Shown: positions 22,301 through 35,662, numbered from the stretch's first letter. The stretch: DNA of 64,000 nt from Sipunculus nudus (GCA_026874595.1 CM049321.1:49765297-49829296); one strand, 5' to 3'. Notes: generated by a model not told the origin, from the letters alone. Numbers and translations are program-made.

Positions 22301-25228
22301 CAACGAAAGGAATTTGTCCAGGAGCAACGTCAAGGGAATGAATTTATCGAGGGGCAACTTCAATGGAAGCGGTTAAAGAAGCTGATTTAATCATTGTGTA
22401 TATCATTATTTATAACCATTTTCTGAATGAATGAAATTCATCATCTTATGATACTGTAAAAGCAAATGATTAGAACCTAGGTATTTAAATCTAAGGCAAA
22501 ATTTCTGATTATATGTCTTATTTGTTAAACGTTGCACAATACTTGAATCTTTTCATCAGTTTATTTTGATCAGTGTAATTTAGTTATGCGAGCCTTATCC
22601 CAGTGAATGGATTTTTTACAAGACAGATACAGTTTATTTTCATGAATCGTATTTATATTTTGAAGGAATTTGCAAATTTGATTAGCTGGTCAAAGCTTAG
22701 GTCAACATATTTCTTCACATACATATTGCTTATACATTTTTTATAAAGCGTAAATAATCATTTCAATCAACCTGTGGTCCATAGCACTATGACGGTTTAA
22801 ACATAAAAAAAAAAAAAATTAACTTTCGCATTTATAATACACTAGCTGCTCCCGCGGAAAACCTACGGCTCTATCTGATATATATTTTTGTAATGAGCTG
22901 ATAGGAACTAAACGACGCATATTTTAATCCTTAGGTTTTGCATGAACTTTTGTCATGTGTTTCACTTATATGATATAAAGAATACTTCTGCTGAGTTCTC
23001 CAAGAACACGCTCCCTAAAAATGTCAACATAGAAAGAAAATTTATTCTATTCCAGAAATCACACAAAAATATTTTTCCCCGATAAACAACATAGGTCCGA
23101 CAGCTTCATTGCTTGGGGAATATCGTAGATATAACGATTGTACAAAGAAGCATTCTACCGTGAAATTATAAGAACGATGCTTTGTATTAGTTGAAGCTCA
23201 GGCGACATCGTAAAACACGATGTTTATTCAGTGTGGTCAGTTGAGGGTACCGTCTAAGGCATGTTAACATACACATGCGTAATTTGTATACACATGCATA
23301 TGTCTTTGAATTCTCTTGTACGCGAAACGTATAGCTGCCAATGTAAAAAAGATAGGCCCAGAAAATATATTCCAACAAATTTTTGGTTTAAGTATTGTAA
23401 AATTGTCATGGAATAAGCAGGTCCGATGCAAAATTGACAACTGTCTCATATATAAAGAAAGCAGGTTGATATATTTCGATGAAAGCATTTAGCAAAAAAA
23501 AACACTTCGGCCTTGGTTCGTTACATTGTCCACAGTCCATTTCATTCTGGGCCTAATAAGAATCACCACAATATATATTTTCTTATTAACCATTATGAAA
23601 AAGAACCATTTCTTTGTCCCCGTGTGGAAGCCACCCATTCGTATTTATTTATTCTGCCATTTGCAAGGTGACCTTGTTTTAATGAAGCATGAGAGTTTTC
23701 ACACATAAAATGCATACACGTGAACACATGACTGATATTAAAGGATATTCTGATGGAAGTCTGTACGCCCTGACCTAAGATTCTAGTTATCAACTTAAAG
23801 ATGTACTGGTGATATTTTTTTTCTTGTTTGACCGTCCCTACAGATAACAGATCTTAACAAATATATATGAACCCTCCCCCCCCCCCCCCCTCCACACCAC
23901 AACCCGAATGAAAATTAAGTTGTGGGGCTTCTTTTTGAAATAAAAATCTTCATAAAACACATGACTTTGCAGAACTTTTGAAAGGATGATTTTAATGCGA
24001 TGGTAATATTTTTGAATGTAAAAAAAATCAACATACCTGTACCCAGTGCCCAGTGTTGACCAAACTAAAAAGGCCTCGCATTGAAAGCGTACTCGTGTGG
24101 TCTTTGGATTAAAAACCTTTACTTCCTTTTGAGAGAGAAACTTCCTTTAAAGGCTTTACAGTGGATCTAGGGGATCAATGGGAATTATAGTGGACTCGCG
24201 TGACCGCGTATTGCACAGAAATGCCCTTTGGGCAGAACATGCGCTCAGGCCACGGTCTTAAAAGGCCAGTGACAACCCCCGAGGCGCCTCCTGAAAAAGC
24301 GTCACAGATGTGGAGGACCTTGTCGCACAAGAAATAGGGGCACCTAATGGGGAAATATTTAAATTATTAATTATTCAGCTTAATAGGGCATAATCCCGCA
24401 AAAATAAAACAAACTTTTCCTAGAAGAGCACACCACTGATAAGTCTGCAGAATTTTAGAGAGTCAAATCAGAACGGAAGCAGGTAAACCATGGTCTAGAA
24501 AAAAAAACAAAAACAACTCCGTATTAATTATATAGATATTGACACATTAATATGGATACATCAATTACATCAATCAATCAATAGTAAAAAATGTATTGAG
24601 GGCAGACTAATGTCACAGAATTGTATAAACAGGCCGACTATTTTGACTCTGCGTAAAAAAATCTTACATATCAAAATTCAAAACCAGAATAAATATACAT
24701 CATTTATGTAACAAAAGTCATTCTGAAAGGATAGAGGGATATTATTGAATCATACAATAAAGTACCATGTTGAATCGAAATTTTGGTCAGCTAAAAATAA
24801 TTTCAATTTATGTCTGGGCATTTTTTGGTGTGTATTATGAACTAATAACTTGAAGACAAAAGATGATTTGATGTAAAAAGATCGTTTTGATAAATCTATA
24901 AATTTTCATGTGCTTGCAGAAAATGATCACATGAACTGCCAACTCCGTTTCTTTGTGTTATTTCTTTTTAATAAAAAGAGGGAAAGGATATGTACATCAT
25001 GATGTCAGGAAACAGTTGTAAAATCATTTTTTTTTATATAAAGAGGGCCACTGTAGACGGCTAGACGACTCGAAAGTAAAATAGGATATATATTGATTAC
25101 CGTACATGTTTATTCTGATGAGTGAACAGAACTTTACTTATTTACATTAGGGGTTTACTGGAAGTGAATTCATAATTCAGTCCCTTCGCCTGATGCAAAA
25201 CCGCTGCACGTTTATGAAATTCTGAGGC
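19343..25228. other. Mostly featureless; would be intron if the exons are real
   Basis: Contains short purine and homopolymer tracts (GA-rich run about 20431-20451, G13 at 22225-22237, C15 at 23876-23890). At 22040-22200 and 24200-24340 there are GC-richer patches with open frames in more than one frame. None has a recognised motif or convincing splice pair, so no exon is called. Confidence 0.35.
23876..23890. repeat. C15 homopolymer
   Basis: Fifteen consecutive C in an AT-rich setting, prone to length error in sequencing. Confidence 0.95.
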
Positions 25229-25619
25229 CAAATTTCTTCTTGTTATACTGTTTTACCTTATGCAGCTGATGTCGTTAAGCTCTGCATTAAAAACCCAAAT
25301 GATATTGAAACTGATTTTGTTCTAAGAAACCTGTCTCCGTGTCATCAAAAATAAATCATTGCTCCTTTCTCAAATGTTAGTGTGTCTAATATCGCCTAAA
25401 AACAATGTTTCAAACGTAAAAGATTATCACTTCCAGGTAATTTATACCAAAAATGAAATGTTCCTATCGCTCTGGCGGTATTTTTTTTTTTTTTTTTACA
25501 TCGGCTGTGTATTTTAGATTTTAATTTAATCAGTTGTTTATTTTTTGACGTTGTAGGCAGACTTATTACCATTTTCAGAAACACTGTCTGGGGGGTAAGA
25601 TACAGAACTATTACGAGTC

Positions 25620-25892
25620 TCAGCAGCGGAAAGGCTTCCACCTAGGATGAGCGCTCTGAGTGTATAATGATAAAGCATGTATGAGAGGATAATAATCAAA
25701 ACAGAGCTTCACTATAACCTGGTCTACCTCAAACACATTTATGACATCTTCGGACAAGTGAAGCTTGTATTTTCCAAGAATCTTGCTATTATGAACACTA
25801 AATAAAAGAAGATTCTCACAAAAACCATCAGAAATCATATAATCCTGTTGCCATAGAGCAAAGGCATCCCGTCGTGCAAATAAAAATAAATA
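25620..25892 (-). CDS. Candidate coding remnant C in copy 1
   Basis: Unrecognised protein. A 90-codon frame is open from just after a stop (reverse of 25893-25895) to the stop at 25620. The upstream part reads ARRDAFALWQQDYM, then ISDGFCENLLLFSVHNSKIL, then GKYKLHLSEDVINVFEVDQ, with a composition more like a folded protein than like random AT-rich frames. A possible donor (CAG before GTTATA) follows VDQ, but I see no good acceptor upstream. It could be an exon, a pseudogene piece or chance. It lies on the strand opposite the 28458 exon, so both cannot belong to one transcript. Confidence 0.3.
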   Translation of the reverse strand, partial: YLFLFARRDAFALWQQDYMISDGFCENLLLFSVHNSKILGKYKLHLSEDVINVFEVDQVIVKLCFDYYPLIHALSLYTQSAHPRWKPFRC

Positions 25893-26693
25893 TTAATACC
25901 GGTACAACATCGTTTCGAATTCCAGTGAACTGATGATTCGATGAATTAAACAGGCAGTGATTCGGATCCATCACAAAGTCATGTCGGTCATGCTCTGTTT
26001 CAAACTTTGAGCGCTTCCCACAAATGTAGAAAAAAACTACATTTTCGTAGAATATTGCTATTGATATTTGATTATATGTCTGCCCGGGATATTTAAGATT
26101 TGTTTAAAGTAGTTTGAGATTATATATATTACGTTTGTATTCTTCTTATTAAGGTTTTGTACCATTACAGATCAGTAGGACCAGTGTTTTCAGCATATTT
26201 TCTTATTCTACATGTGCACATAGAACAAAGTTTACTGAAATTGAGTTGACAGTTAGTCTGGCATCATGACCCCTTTTAACTTTCAGCCAAAAGGGGATAT
26301 TGAAATGCATAAAAGCCAAAAAGCAAGGGACTTTCGATTGGAGTTTATTTTTTTCCGGTGATCAAAAGTGCAGCAATGTTTCTACATTTGTATTTTCAAG
26401 AAAAATTGCAATTTTTAAGTGAATCGATCTTTATATGTTTTATACTTTATTCTTTATTGGCCTGCTTCTGTGCATGTTGGTGGACTTTGGCAGTCTAATT
26501 TATTTTATTTATAAACCTTTGCCAGTTTTTCTTTTTACTTATGACTGTCTGTTAGTCTATTTGTTCGCTTCGCTTGTCTGACTGTCTACCTGACTATCAT
26601 CTTCTTGATTGGAAAACTCTCTGACAGGCTGGCTCACTATGTAACCGGTACACCGTTTTTTTTTTTCATTTTGACTCTCTGATCAAATGACTG

Positions 26694-27086
26694 TCACAGT
26701 TTGTGATCTTTTGAGCTCGGGTGCCTTTTCACAAAATAAATTTGCATATCATTTGCATGGACTTGTAGGTCTTGACAGGGCAAACATTTTAAGCGGTCAT
26801 TTGAAACATTTTGGTAAAGTGTTGCAAAGTTAGGGCTATTTGAATCTTCCATAACCCTAAGTATCTGCCTCCAGCTATAAAAGTAGGAGTGGTTAAAATG
26901 TTCATGGGTGGTATCTTCCATCTTCATTTTAATTGCTGGCAACATCCATTTTTTATTTGATAGACCTAGAACTTTATGAAAATACTCATTAAAATAAATC
27001 ACAAGGGGTGCACCTTGACCCCCACTAGCCCATGGCCTAGGTTTTCTGGAAATGCGATCATATATATTTGTATTCCCGAATCCCAT
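26694..27086 (-). CDS. Candidate coding remnant B in copy 1
   Basis: Unrecognised 130-residue open frame with an ATG start. Notable segments are RKPRPWASGGQGAPLVIYF, NEYFHKVLGL and HEHFNHSYFYSWRQILRVM; two cysteines sit close together in LKCLPCQDL. The balanced composition argues mildly for coding origin. However, a frame of this length is about the upper limit expected by chance in 64 kb of AT-rich DNA, and there is no clear splice or promoter context. Identity with copies 2 and 3 is not evidence of selection, because whole units are nearly identical. Confidence 0.3.
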   Translation of the reverse strand: MGFGNTNIYDRISRKPRPWASGGQGAPLVIYFNEYFHKVLGLSNKKWMLPAIKMKMEDTTHEHFNHSYFYSWRQILRVMEDSNSPNFATLYQNVSNDRLKCLPCQDLQVHANDMQIYFVKRHPSSKDHKL

Positions 27087-28457
27087 AGGGAGTTAATCTT
27101 TGAATGTATCTTGATAAATATATGCTCCTTATTTTGAATTATTATGACCGTTTTAGAATTTTCAGAGAATGAGACAACGGGTTAGTTCCCGGGAGCTGTT
27201 TTCCTTCTGCAACGATTTATAATAGTAACACAATGGATCACAATACATCATGAAGGAGATGTAAATATGTTAATGGTATTGAGAATTCCCCTTTTGGGTT
27301 TGTTTTGTTTGAAATGCCAATAGACGAGAGGGACTGCTCATACATAAGTTGTGTTTCCATATCCGTGCCTTTGTTTGTCTCAGGATCACGTTCTCCTTTT
27401 AGGAGATTTTAACAAAACGATACTGAGGATAATACTAGGGAAGACCTTAATAAAATATCCGATAAACTGAAGCATTTGGCTGGTTTGGCTTTGCAGAGGC
27501 ATGCGCTTTACCGAGTTCCACTTTATATTATTTATTTGATAAAGAATATGGTTAAGCATGGAGATTTACATGAGCAACTGAGGATCCGTTCTTTTAAGAC
27601 CTTCTGCCGGCGGACATTGTTCTTTAGCCTTAGCGTTTTTGCGGAACCCGGAAACGTTGCTTTCTTTTCTTTTTAAATGTGCATCGATTCAGTTGTTTAC
27701 CTACTTTTTTACAATGTATCTCTACATCAGGACAAGTTATGTTATTTGTCACTTGATTTAAATTTTAATTGCTTATTGACATTTTCGGGAGATAATTTTC
27801 GGTTATAACAAATCGAAAATAATTATTATAACACTAGTTATTTGTGAGAATGGCCAACGTTCAGTGTTCGTTATTCTGATAGTCGCTCTTAAAGCTGAAT
27901 CATGGGTGAAAGATAATCTAAAAATATAGATCACTAAGATTTTGTGAGACATATTTCACGCCAAAATGATCCTCATCAAACTGTGCTGTGTTGGTTTTTG
28001 TACCTGCTACGGTTTAAGGGAAAGATTCCTCTAGATGTGCTGTGGAGATCCAGAACACGGTACCTCTAAAGTTTAATGGACTTTTGCATGCTTTTTTCCG
28101 AAATGCTTCACAACATGTTAACAACAGCCTGTTCATAACATGTTACGTTAGTTTGCTCACAAATAAATTGAAGGTAGAAGTAAATAAATAGGTATGATAT
28201 AGAGATAAACTTGTCTATTCGCAGAACCTATTCAATCAAAGATACCTTAAAAATAAAATTAAAATAATAGAAATTGATCCACAAACATGGTTACTCTTTG
28301 TGTAAGATTTAATTAATGCAGTATTCAAGACAGTGTTATTTGTCTTGTGTCCGATTTATTATTTTATTAAAGTATCATTCATTGTTTACCATGGCAATTT
28401 GTCTTTACATAGTGGTGCGCCCTATTTAAATGTATTTAACTGACCGGTCCGCTACAG

Positions 28458-28580
28458 TCACTCCAATAGCCACCCCGAAAATTAAACCAATGTTGCAAAA
28501 GGGAGAACCGTGCGTTTTGCTACTCGACGATTCGAAGAAATGTTCGTCCTACATTCTTAATTGGTGTCATAATTGGGAAG
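28458..28580 (+). CDS. Candidate 123-nt symmetric exon, copy 1
   Basis: Unrecognised protein module. An acceptor (GCTACAG, AG at 28456-28457, weak pyrimidine tract) and a strong donor (GGGAAG then GTAAGA at 28581) bound 123 nt that are open in one frame with phase 1 at both ends. The 41-codon peptide reads TPIATPKIKPMLQKGEP, CVLLLDDSKKC, SSYILNWCHNWEG, with three cysteines. Phase 1-1 exons are typical of extracellular modules that are duplicated or shuffled, and a 123-nt exon can be repeated or skipped without a frameshift. The weak acceptor and the absence of a known family keep confidence low. Confidence 0.35.
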
Positions 28581-30503
28581 GTAAGATTGGACAGATCAAT
28601 TATCAGTATAAAACGTTTTCTCACATTGCATGTTGAAAAAAAGTTATATGGGAGGTCGCGAAAACAAATATTCACCTGTCTGGACTGCATATCTGGAGCA
28701 AAAAGGGAGTACACATTGTAAATGTTCTTCTAGTGCTGAATACTAAATGTTCCTGATGAAACACAGATATTTGTAGCACTACGTTTGTCTGGAGGAGAAA
28801 TATGGTGGATTTTTGAATGCATGTCAGAGCGAATTAGTCTTACTAGCAGAGTTACACTTAAGGATGTATTTTTCTTGAATCAGAACTTTCAAACGAAGGT
28901 TTTGTAATTAGCAATAACTTTTAGCATACAATTTAACCACTAACGTTTCTTATGTATGAGGAGAATAGCTATAGGGAAATCTGTAAATATAGTTCGTATA
29001 AATATTCTCTCCATGAATATTTGACTACTTTCTACAAAACACGTAAGGACCTGTTGAGACCACTTCTTTGGAAATTATAATGGATATTATCAAACGATAA
29101 AAACTTGTGAGCAACTAATATCAGTCTGTATTTCATGTTTTACTTTTAGGTAGTTATAAATTATCAAAAAGGTCTGTTTCAAAGTCAGATCAAAATAATA
29201 ATTTAGCAAATAGTGGTATTTCATAAGTATGCAGGTTAGTCGCTGGATAGCTTACCGTGTTTATTTATAACTCACAACTTTTTTTTAAACCGCATTTTTT
29301 TAAGATAGCTATTCATGTACCTTTCCTATAGTATTTATGTGGTTTCTTACTAACTTTTAAGGAAAGGCTATTTCATGCCCTTCTGTCTGATGTATGAGAT
29401 TATGTATCTGCAAGTTGTTACTGAATACAGGAATGATGACAAACGGCCAAACCACGAAAATTAACGTGATTGGTTACTTTTACGCTGAAACTGAAAGATC
29501 ACCAGCTGCAACATTTCCTTTTCAAAACTAAGGAAAGTGTTTAGATTTTTTCATCTGGCATCATACATGTTAAAATAACGTGGATATAAACAAACCGGGC
29601 AGTCTGTATACGGTGGGTCTGCGTTTCCTGGGGCTAGTTTTACAAAAGGTGCAAGGTATTGTTTTAACTTATTAGACGGAAATATGGGAATAAGCCGCTT
29701 TAACAAAAAAACTATTTTCCTTTTTTAATTAAAAACATATATACACATATATATGTAATTATTTAAATTTGTCTCACGAAATATTGATTTAATATGACGA
29801 TAATAACAACGGAATTATTTAGGATACTTGCATTTTGTATATTAACAGTTCCAAAGAATGCATATTATTCGCGTGTGACAGGGATATTTTGAGCCAATTT
29901 CATCGATTCCATCGGCGAAGCATATTTTTTTACCATTGACCTCTGGCAACGACAGAATTGTAGGCCTTTTTCATTCTACAAGTTGACTAAAAAATTATTT
30001 AACTATTGGTTTTAAAGACCTTTTTAAAAATACAGATTAATTTTTAATATAATTTCTTTCTTAAAGACCAAGAACCGAACAAAATATTGTCTCCTCTTTA
30101 AATTGTTTATGTTCAAATTTCTTCTTGTTATACTGTTTTACCTTATGCAGCTGATGTCGTTAAGCTCTGCATTAAAAACCCAAATGATATTGAAACTGAT
30201 TTTGTTCTAAGAAACCTGTCTCCGTGTCATCAAAAATAAATCATTGCTCCTTTCTCAAATGTTAGTGTGTCTAATATCGCCTAAAAACAATGTTTCAAAC
30301 GTAAAAGATTATCACTTCCAGGTAATTTATACCAAAAATGAAATGTTCCTATCGCTCTGGCGGTAGTTTTTTTTTTTTTTTACATCGGCTGTGTATTTTA
30401 GATTTTAATTTAATCAGTTGTTTATTTTTTGACGTTGTAGGCAGACTTATTACCATTTTCAGAAACACTGTCTGGGGGGTAAGATACAGAACTATTACGA
30501 GTC

Positions 30504-30776
30504 TCAGCAGCGGAAAGGCTTCCACCTAGGATGAGCGCTCTGAGTGTATAATGATAAAGCATGTATGAGAGGATAATAATCAAAACAGAGCTTCACTATA
30601 ACCTGGTCTACCTCAAACACATTTATGACATCTTCGGACAAGTGAAGCTTGTATTTTCCAAGAATCTTGCTATTATGAACACTAAATAAAAGAAGATTCT
30701 CACAAAAACCATCAGAAATCATATAATCCTGTTGCCATAGAGCAAAGGCATCCCGTCGTGCAAATAAAAATAAATA
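30504..30776 (-). CDS. Candidate coding remnant C in copy 2
   Basis: Same frame and peptide as 25620-25892, offset by 4,884 bp. The same reservations apply. Confidence 0.28.
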   Translation of the reverse strand, partial: YLFLFARRDAFALWQQDYMISDGFCENLLLFSVHNSKILGKYKLHLSEDVINVFEVDQVIVKLCFDYYPLIHALSLYTQSAHPRWKPFRC

Positions 30777-31578
30777 TTAATACCGGTACAACATCGTTTC
30801 GAATTCCAGTGAACTGATGATTCGATGAATTAAACAGGCAGTGATTCGGATCCATCACAAAGTCATGTCGGTCATGCTCTGTTTCAAACTTTGAGCGCTT
30901 CCCACAAATGTAGAAAAAAACTACATTTTCGTAGAATATTGCTATTGATATTTGATTATATGTCTGCCCGGGATATTTAAGATTTGTTTAAAGTAGTTTG
31001 AGATTATATATATTACGTTTGTATTCTTCTTATTAAGGTTTTGTACCATTACAGATCAGTAGGACCAGTGTTTTCAGCATATTTTCTTATTCTACATGTG
31101 CACATAGAACAAAGTTTACTGAAATTGAGTTGACAGTTAGTCTGGCATCATGACCCCTTTTAACTTTCAGCCAAAAGGGGATATTGAAATGCATAAAAGC
31201 CAAAAAGCAAGGGACTTTCGATTGGAGTTTATTTTTTTCCGGTGATCAAAAGTGCAGCAATGTTTCTACATTTGTATTTTCAAGAAAAATTGCAATTTTT
31301 AAGTGAATCGATCTTTATATGTTTTATACTTTATTCTTTATTGGCCTGCTTCTGTGCATGTTGGTGGACTTTGGCAGTCTAATTTATTTTATTTATAAAC
31401 CTTTGCCAGTTTTTCTTTTTACTTATGACTGTCTGTTAGTCTATTTGTTCGCTTCGCTTGTCTGACTGTCTACCTGACTATCATCTTCTTGATTGGAAAA
31501 CTCTCTGACAGGCTGGCTCACTATGTAACCGGTACACCGTTTTTTTTTTTTCATTTTGACTCTCTGATCAAATGACTG

Positions 31579-31971
31579 TCACAGTTTGTGATCTTTTGAG
31601 CTCGGGTGCCTTTTCACAAAATAAATTTGCATATCATTTGCATGGACTTGTAGGTCTTGACAGGGCAAACATTTTAAGCGGTCATTTGAAACATTTTGGT
31701 AAAGTGTTGCAAAGTTAGGGCTATTTGAATCTTCCATAACCCTAAGTATCTGCCTCCAGCTATAAAAGTAGGAGTGGTTAAAATGTTCATGGGTGGTATC
31801 TTCCATCTTCATTTTAATTGCTGGCAACATCCATTTTTTATTTGATAGACCTAGAACTTTATGAAAATACTCATTAAAATAAATCACAAGGGGTGCACCT
31901 TGACCCCCACTAGCCCATGGCCTAGGTTTTCTGGAAATGCGATCATATATATTTGTATTCCCGAATCCCAT
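31579..31971 (-). CDS. Candidate coding remnant B in copy 2
   Basis: Identical in protein to 26694-27086. It would be an in-step tandem paralogue if the frame is real. Confidence 0.28.
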   Translation of the reverse strand: MGFGNTNIYDRISRKPRPWASGGQGAPLVIYFNEYFHKVLGLSNKKWMLPAIKMKMEDTTHEHFNHSYFYSWRQILRVMEDSNSPNFATLYQNVSNDRLKCLPCQDLQVHANDMQIYFVKRHPSSKDHKL

Positions 31972-33342
31972 AGGGAGTTAATCTTTGAATGTATCTTGAT
32001 AAATATATGCTCCTTATTTTGAATTATTATGACCGTTTTAGAATTTTCAGAGAATGAGACAACGGGTTAGTTCCCGGGAGCTGTTTTCCTTCTGCAACGA
32101 TTTATAATAGTAACACAATGGATCACAATACATCATGAAGGAGATGTAAATATGTTAATGGTATTGAGAATTCCCCTTTTGGGTTTGTTTTGTTTGAAAT
32201 GCCAATAGACGAGAGGGACTGCTCATACATAAGTTGTGTTTCCATATCCGTGCCTTTGTTTGTCTCAGGATCACGTTCTCCTTTTAGGAGATTTTAACAA
32301 AACGATACTGAGGATAATACTAGGGAAGACCTTAATAAAATATCCGATAAACTGAAGCATTTGGCTGGTTTGGCTTTGCAGAGGCATGCGCTTTACCGAG
32401 TTCCACTTTATATTATTTATTTGATAAAGAATATGGTTAAGCATGGAGATTTACATGAGCAACTGAGGATCCGTTCTTTTAAGACCTTCTGCCGGCGGAC
32501 ATTGTTCTTTAGCCTTAGCGTTTTTGCGGAACCCGGAAACGTTGCTTTCTTTTCTTTTTAAATGTGCATCGATTCAGTTGTTTACCTACTTTTTTACAAT
32601 GTATCTCTACATCAGGACAAGTTATGTTATTTGTCACTTGATTTAAATTTTAATTGCTTATTGACATTTTCGGGAGATAATTTTCGGTTATAACAAATCG
32701 AAAATAATTATTATAACACTAGTTATTTGTGAGAATGGCCAACGTTCAGTGTTCGTTATTCTGATAGTCGCTCTTAAAGCTGAATCATGGGTGAAAGATA
32801 ATCTAAAAATATAGATCACTAAGATTTTGTGAGACATATTTCACGCCAAAATGATCCTCATCAAACTGTGCTGTGTTGGTTTTTGTACCTGCTACGGTTT
32901 AAGGGAAAGATTCCTCTAGATGTGCTGTGGAGATCCAGAACACGGTACCTCTAAAGTTTAATGGACTTTTGCATGCTTTTTTCCGAAATGCTTCACAACA
33001 TGTTAACAACAGCCTGTTCATAACATGTTACGTTAGTTTGCTCACAAATAAATTGAAGGTAGAAGTAAATAAATAGGTATGATATAGAGATAAACTTGTC
33101 TATTCGCAGAACCTATTCAATCAAAGATACCTTAAAAATAAAATTAAAATAATAGAAATTGATCCACAAACATGGTTACTCTTTGTGTAAGATTTAATTA
33201 ATGCAGTATTCAAGACAGTGTTATTTGTCTTGTGTCCGATTTATTATTTTATTAAAGTATCATTCATTGTTTACCATGGCAATTTGTCTTTACATAGTGG
33301 TGCGCCCTATTTAAATGTATTTAACTGACCGGTCCGCTACAG

Positions 33343-33465
33343 TCACTCCAATAGCCACCCCGAAAATTAAACCAATGTTGCAAAAGGGAGAACCGTGCGT
33401 TTTGCTACTCGACGATTCGAAGAAATGTTCGTCCTACATTCTTAATTGGTGTCATAATTGGGAAG
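33343..33465 (+). CDS. Candidate 123-nt symmetric exon, copy 2
   Basis: Same acceptor, donor, phase and peptide as 28458-28580. If all three are spliced, the transcript would carry three identical 41-residue modules in series. Confidence 0.33.
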
Positions 33466-35389
33466 GTAAGATTGGACAGATCAATTATCAGTATAAAACG
33501 TTTTCTCACATTGCATGTTGAAAAAAAGTTATATGGGAGGTCGCGAAAACAAATATTCACCTGTCTGGACTGCATATCTGGAGCAAAAAGGGAGTACACA
33601 TTGTAAATGTTCTTCTAGTGCTGAATACTAAATGTTCCTGATGAAACACAGATATTTGTAGCAGTACGTTTGTCTGGAGGAGAAATATGGTGGATTTTTG
33701 AATGCATGTCAGAGCGAATTAGTCTTACTAGCAGAGTTACACTTAAGGATGTATTTTTCTTGAATCAGAACTTTCAAACGAAGGTTTTGTAATTAGCAAT
33801 AACTTTTAGCATACAATTTAACCACTAACGTTTCTTATGTATGAGGAGAATAGCTATAGGGAAATCTGTAAATATAGTTCGTATAAATATTCTCTCCATG
33901 AATATTTGACTACTTTCTACAAAACACGTAAGGACCTGTTGAGACCACTTCTTTGGAAATTATAATGGATATTATCAAACGATAAAAACTTGTGAGCAAC
34001 TAATATCAGTCTGTATTTCATGTTTTACTTTTAGGTAGTTATAAATTATCAAAAAGGTCTGTTTCAAAGTCAGATCAAAATAATAATTTAGCAAATAGTG
34101 GTATTTCATAAGTATGCAGGTTAGTCGCTGGATAGCTTACCGTGTTTATTTATAACTCACAACTTTTTTTTAAACCGCATTTTTTTAAGATAGCTATTCA
34201 TGTACCTTTCCTATAGTATTTATGTGGTTTCTTACTAACTTTTAAGGAAAGGCTATTTCATGCCCTTCTGTCTGATGTATGAGATTATGTATCTGCAAGT
34301 TGTTACTGAATACAGGAATGATGACAAACGGCCAAACCACGAAAATTAACGTGATTGGTTACTTTTACGCTGAAACTGAAAGATCACCAGCTGCAACATT
34401 TCCTTTTCAAAACTAAGGAAAGTGTTTAGATTTTTTCATCTGGCATCATACATGTTAAAATAACGTGGATATAAACAAACCGGGCAGTCTGTATACGGTG
34501 GGTCTGCGTTTCCTGGGGCTAGTTTTACAAAAGGTGCAAGGTATTGTTTTAACTTATTAGACGGAAATATGGGAATAAGCCGCTTTAACAAAAAAACTAT
34601 TTTCCTTTTTTAATTAAAAACATATATACACATATATATGTAATTATTTAAATTTGTCTCACGAAATATTGATTTAATATGACGATAATAACAACGGAAT
34701 TATTTAGGATACTTGCATTTTGTATATTAACAGTTCCAAAGAATGCATATTATTCGCGTGTGACAGGGATATTTTGAGCCAATTTCATCGATTCCATCGG
34801 CGAAGCATATTTTTTTACCATTGACCTCTGGCAACGACAGAATTGTAGGCCTTTTTCATTCTACAAGTTGACTAAAAAATTATTTAACTATTGGTTTTAA
34901 AGACCTTTTTAAAAATACAGATTAATTTTTAATATAATTTCTTTCTTAAAGACCAAGAACCGAACAAAATATTGTCTCCTCTTTAAATTGTTTATGTTCA
35001 AATTTCTTCTTGTTATACTGTTTTACCTTATGCAGCTGATGTCGTTAAGCTCTGCATTAAAAACCCAAATGATATTGAAACTGATTTTGTTCTAAGAAAC
35101 CTGTCTCCGTGTCATCAAAAATAAATCATTGCTCCTTTCTCAAATGTTAGTGTGTCTAATATCGCCTAAAAACAATGTTTCAAACGTAAAAGATTATCAC
35201 TTCCAGGTAATTTATACCAAAAATGAAATGTTCCTATCGCTCTGGCGGTAGTTTTTTTTTTTTTTTTACATCGGCTGTGTATTTTAGATTTTAATTTAAT
35301 CAGTTGTTTATTTTTTGACGTTGTAGGCAGACTTATTACCATTTTCAGAAACACTGTCTGGGGGGTAAGATACAGAACTATTACGAGTC

Positions 35390-35662
35390 TCAGCAGCGGA
35401 AAGGCTTCCACCTAGGATGAGCGCTCTGAGTGTATAATGATAAAGCATGTATGAGAGGATAATAATCAAAACAGAGCTTCACTATAACCTGGTCTACCTC
35501 AAACACATTTATGACATCTTCGGACAAGTGAAGCTTGTATTTTCCAAGAATCTTGCTATTATGAACACTAAATAAAAGAAGATTCTCACAAAAACCATCA
35601 GAAATCATATAATCCTGTTGCCATAGAGCAAAGGCATCCCGTCGTGCAAATAAAAATAAATA
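35390..35662 (-). CDS. Candidate coding remnant C in copy 3
   Basis: Same frame and peptide as 25620-25892. Confidence 0.28.
   Translation of the reverse strand, partial: YLFLFARRDAFALWQQDYMISDGFCENLLLFSVHNSKILGKYKLHLSEDVINVFEVDQVIVKLCFDYYPLIHALSLYTQSAHPRWKPFRC

Larger units (their letters stand above)
25229..30113 (+). repeat. 4,885-bp tandem unit, copy 1
   Basis: First of three head-to-tail copies. It begins at CAAATTTCTTCTTG and ends at the TTTATGTT joining it to copy 2. It differs from copies 2 and 3 at two positions I could find: T for G at 25481 next to a T run, and C for G at 28779. T-run lengths also vary (17 here at 25481-25497, against G plus 15 and G plus 16). It contains an exon candidate, two minus-strand frames and a CCCCTTTT/AAAAGGGG hairpin (26270-26277 with 26289-26296). 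No terminal inverted repeats, target-site duplication, transposase or reverse transcriptase is visible, so it looks like a duplicated genomic segment rather than a transposon. Confidence 0.95.
30114..34998 (+). repeat. 4,885-bp tandem unit, copy 2
   Basis: Matches copy 1 at an offset of 4,885 bp, with local changes of one base caused by T-run length (12 T at about 31540 against 11 in copies 1 and 3). Shares both diagnostic bases with copy 3 (G at 30366 and at 33664). Confidence 0.95.

Noticed and set aside
22845-22880. CTAGCTGCTCCCGCGG, similar to a motif at the 3' end of some arthropod retroposons
   Set aside because: Only a short match, no second copy in the window and no element structure around it.
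24207-24340. GC-richer patch with an open plus-strand frame of about 45 codons and a GAGGCGCCTC palindrome
   Set aside because: No splice donor or motif, more than one frame is partly open, and a 10-bp palindrome alone is unremarkable.
25396-25641. 81-codon minus-strand frame in copies 1 and 3
   Set aside because: It depends on the T-run length and is broken in copy 2 by a one-base difference. It contains a lysine run from the homopolymer.
27409-27676. Plus-strand frame in each 4,885-bp unit, with HVLLLGDFN just upstream in another frame, resembling a LINE endonuclease motif
   Set aside because: The motif is only nine residues, nothing else of an endonuclease surrounds it, and the longer frame has no recognised homology.
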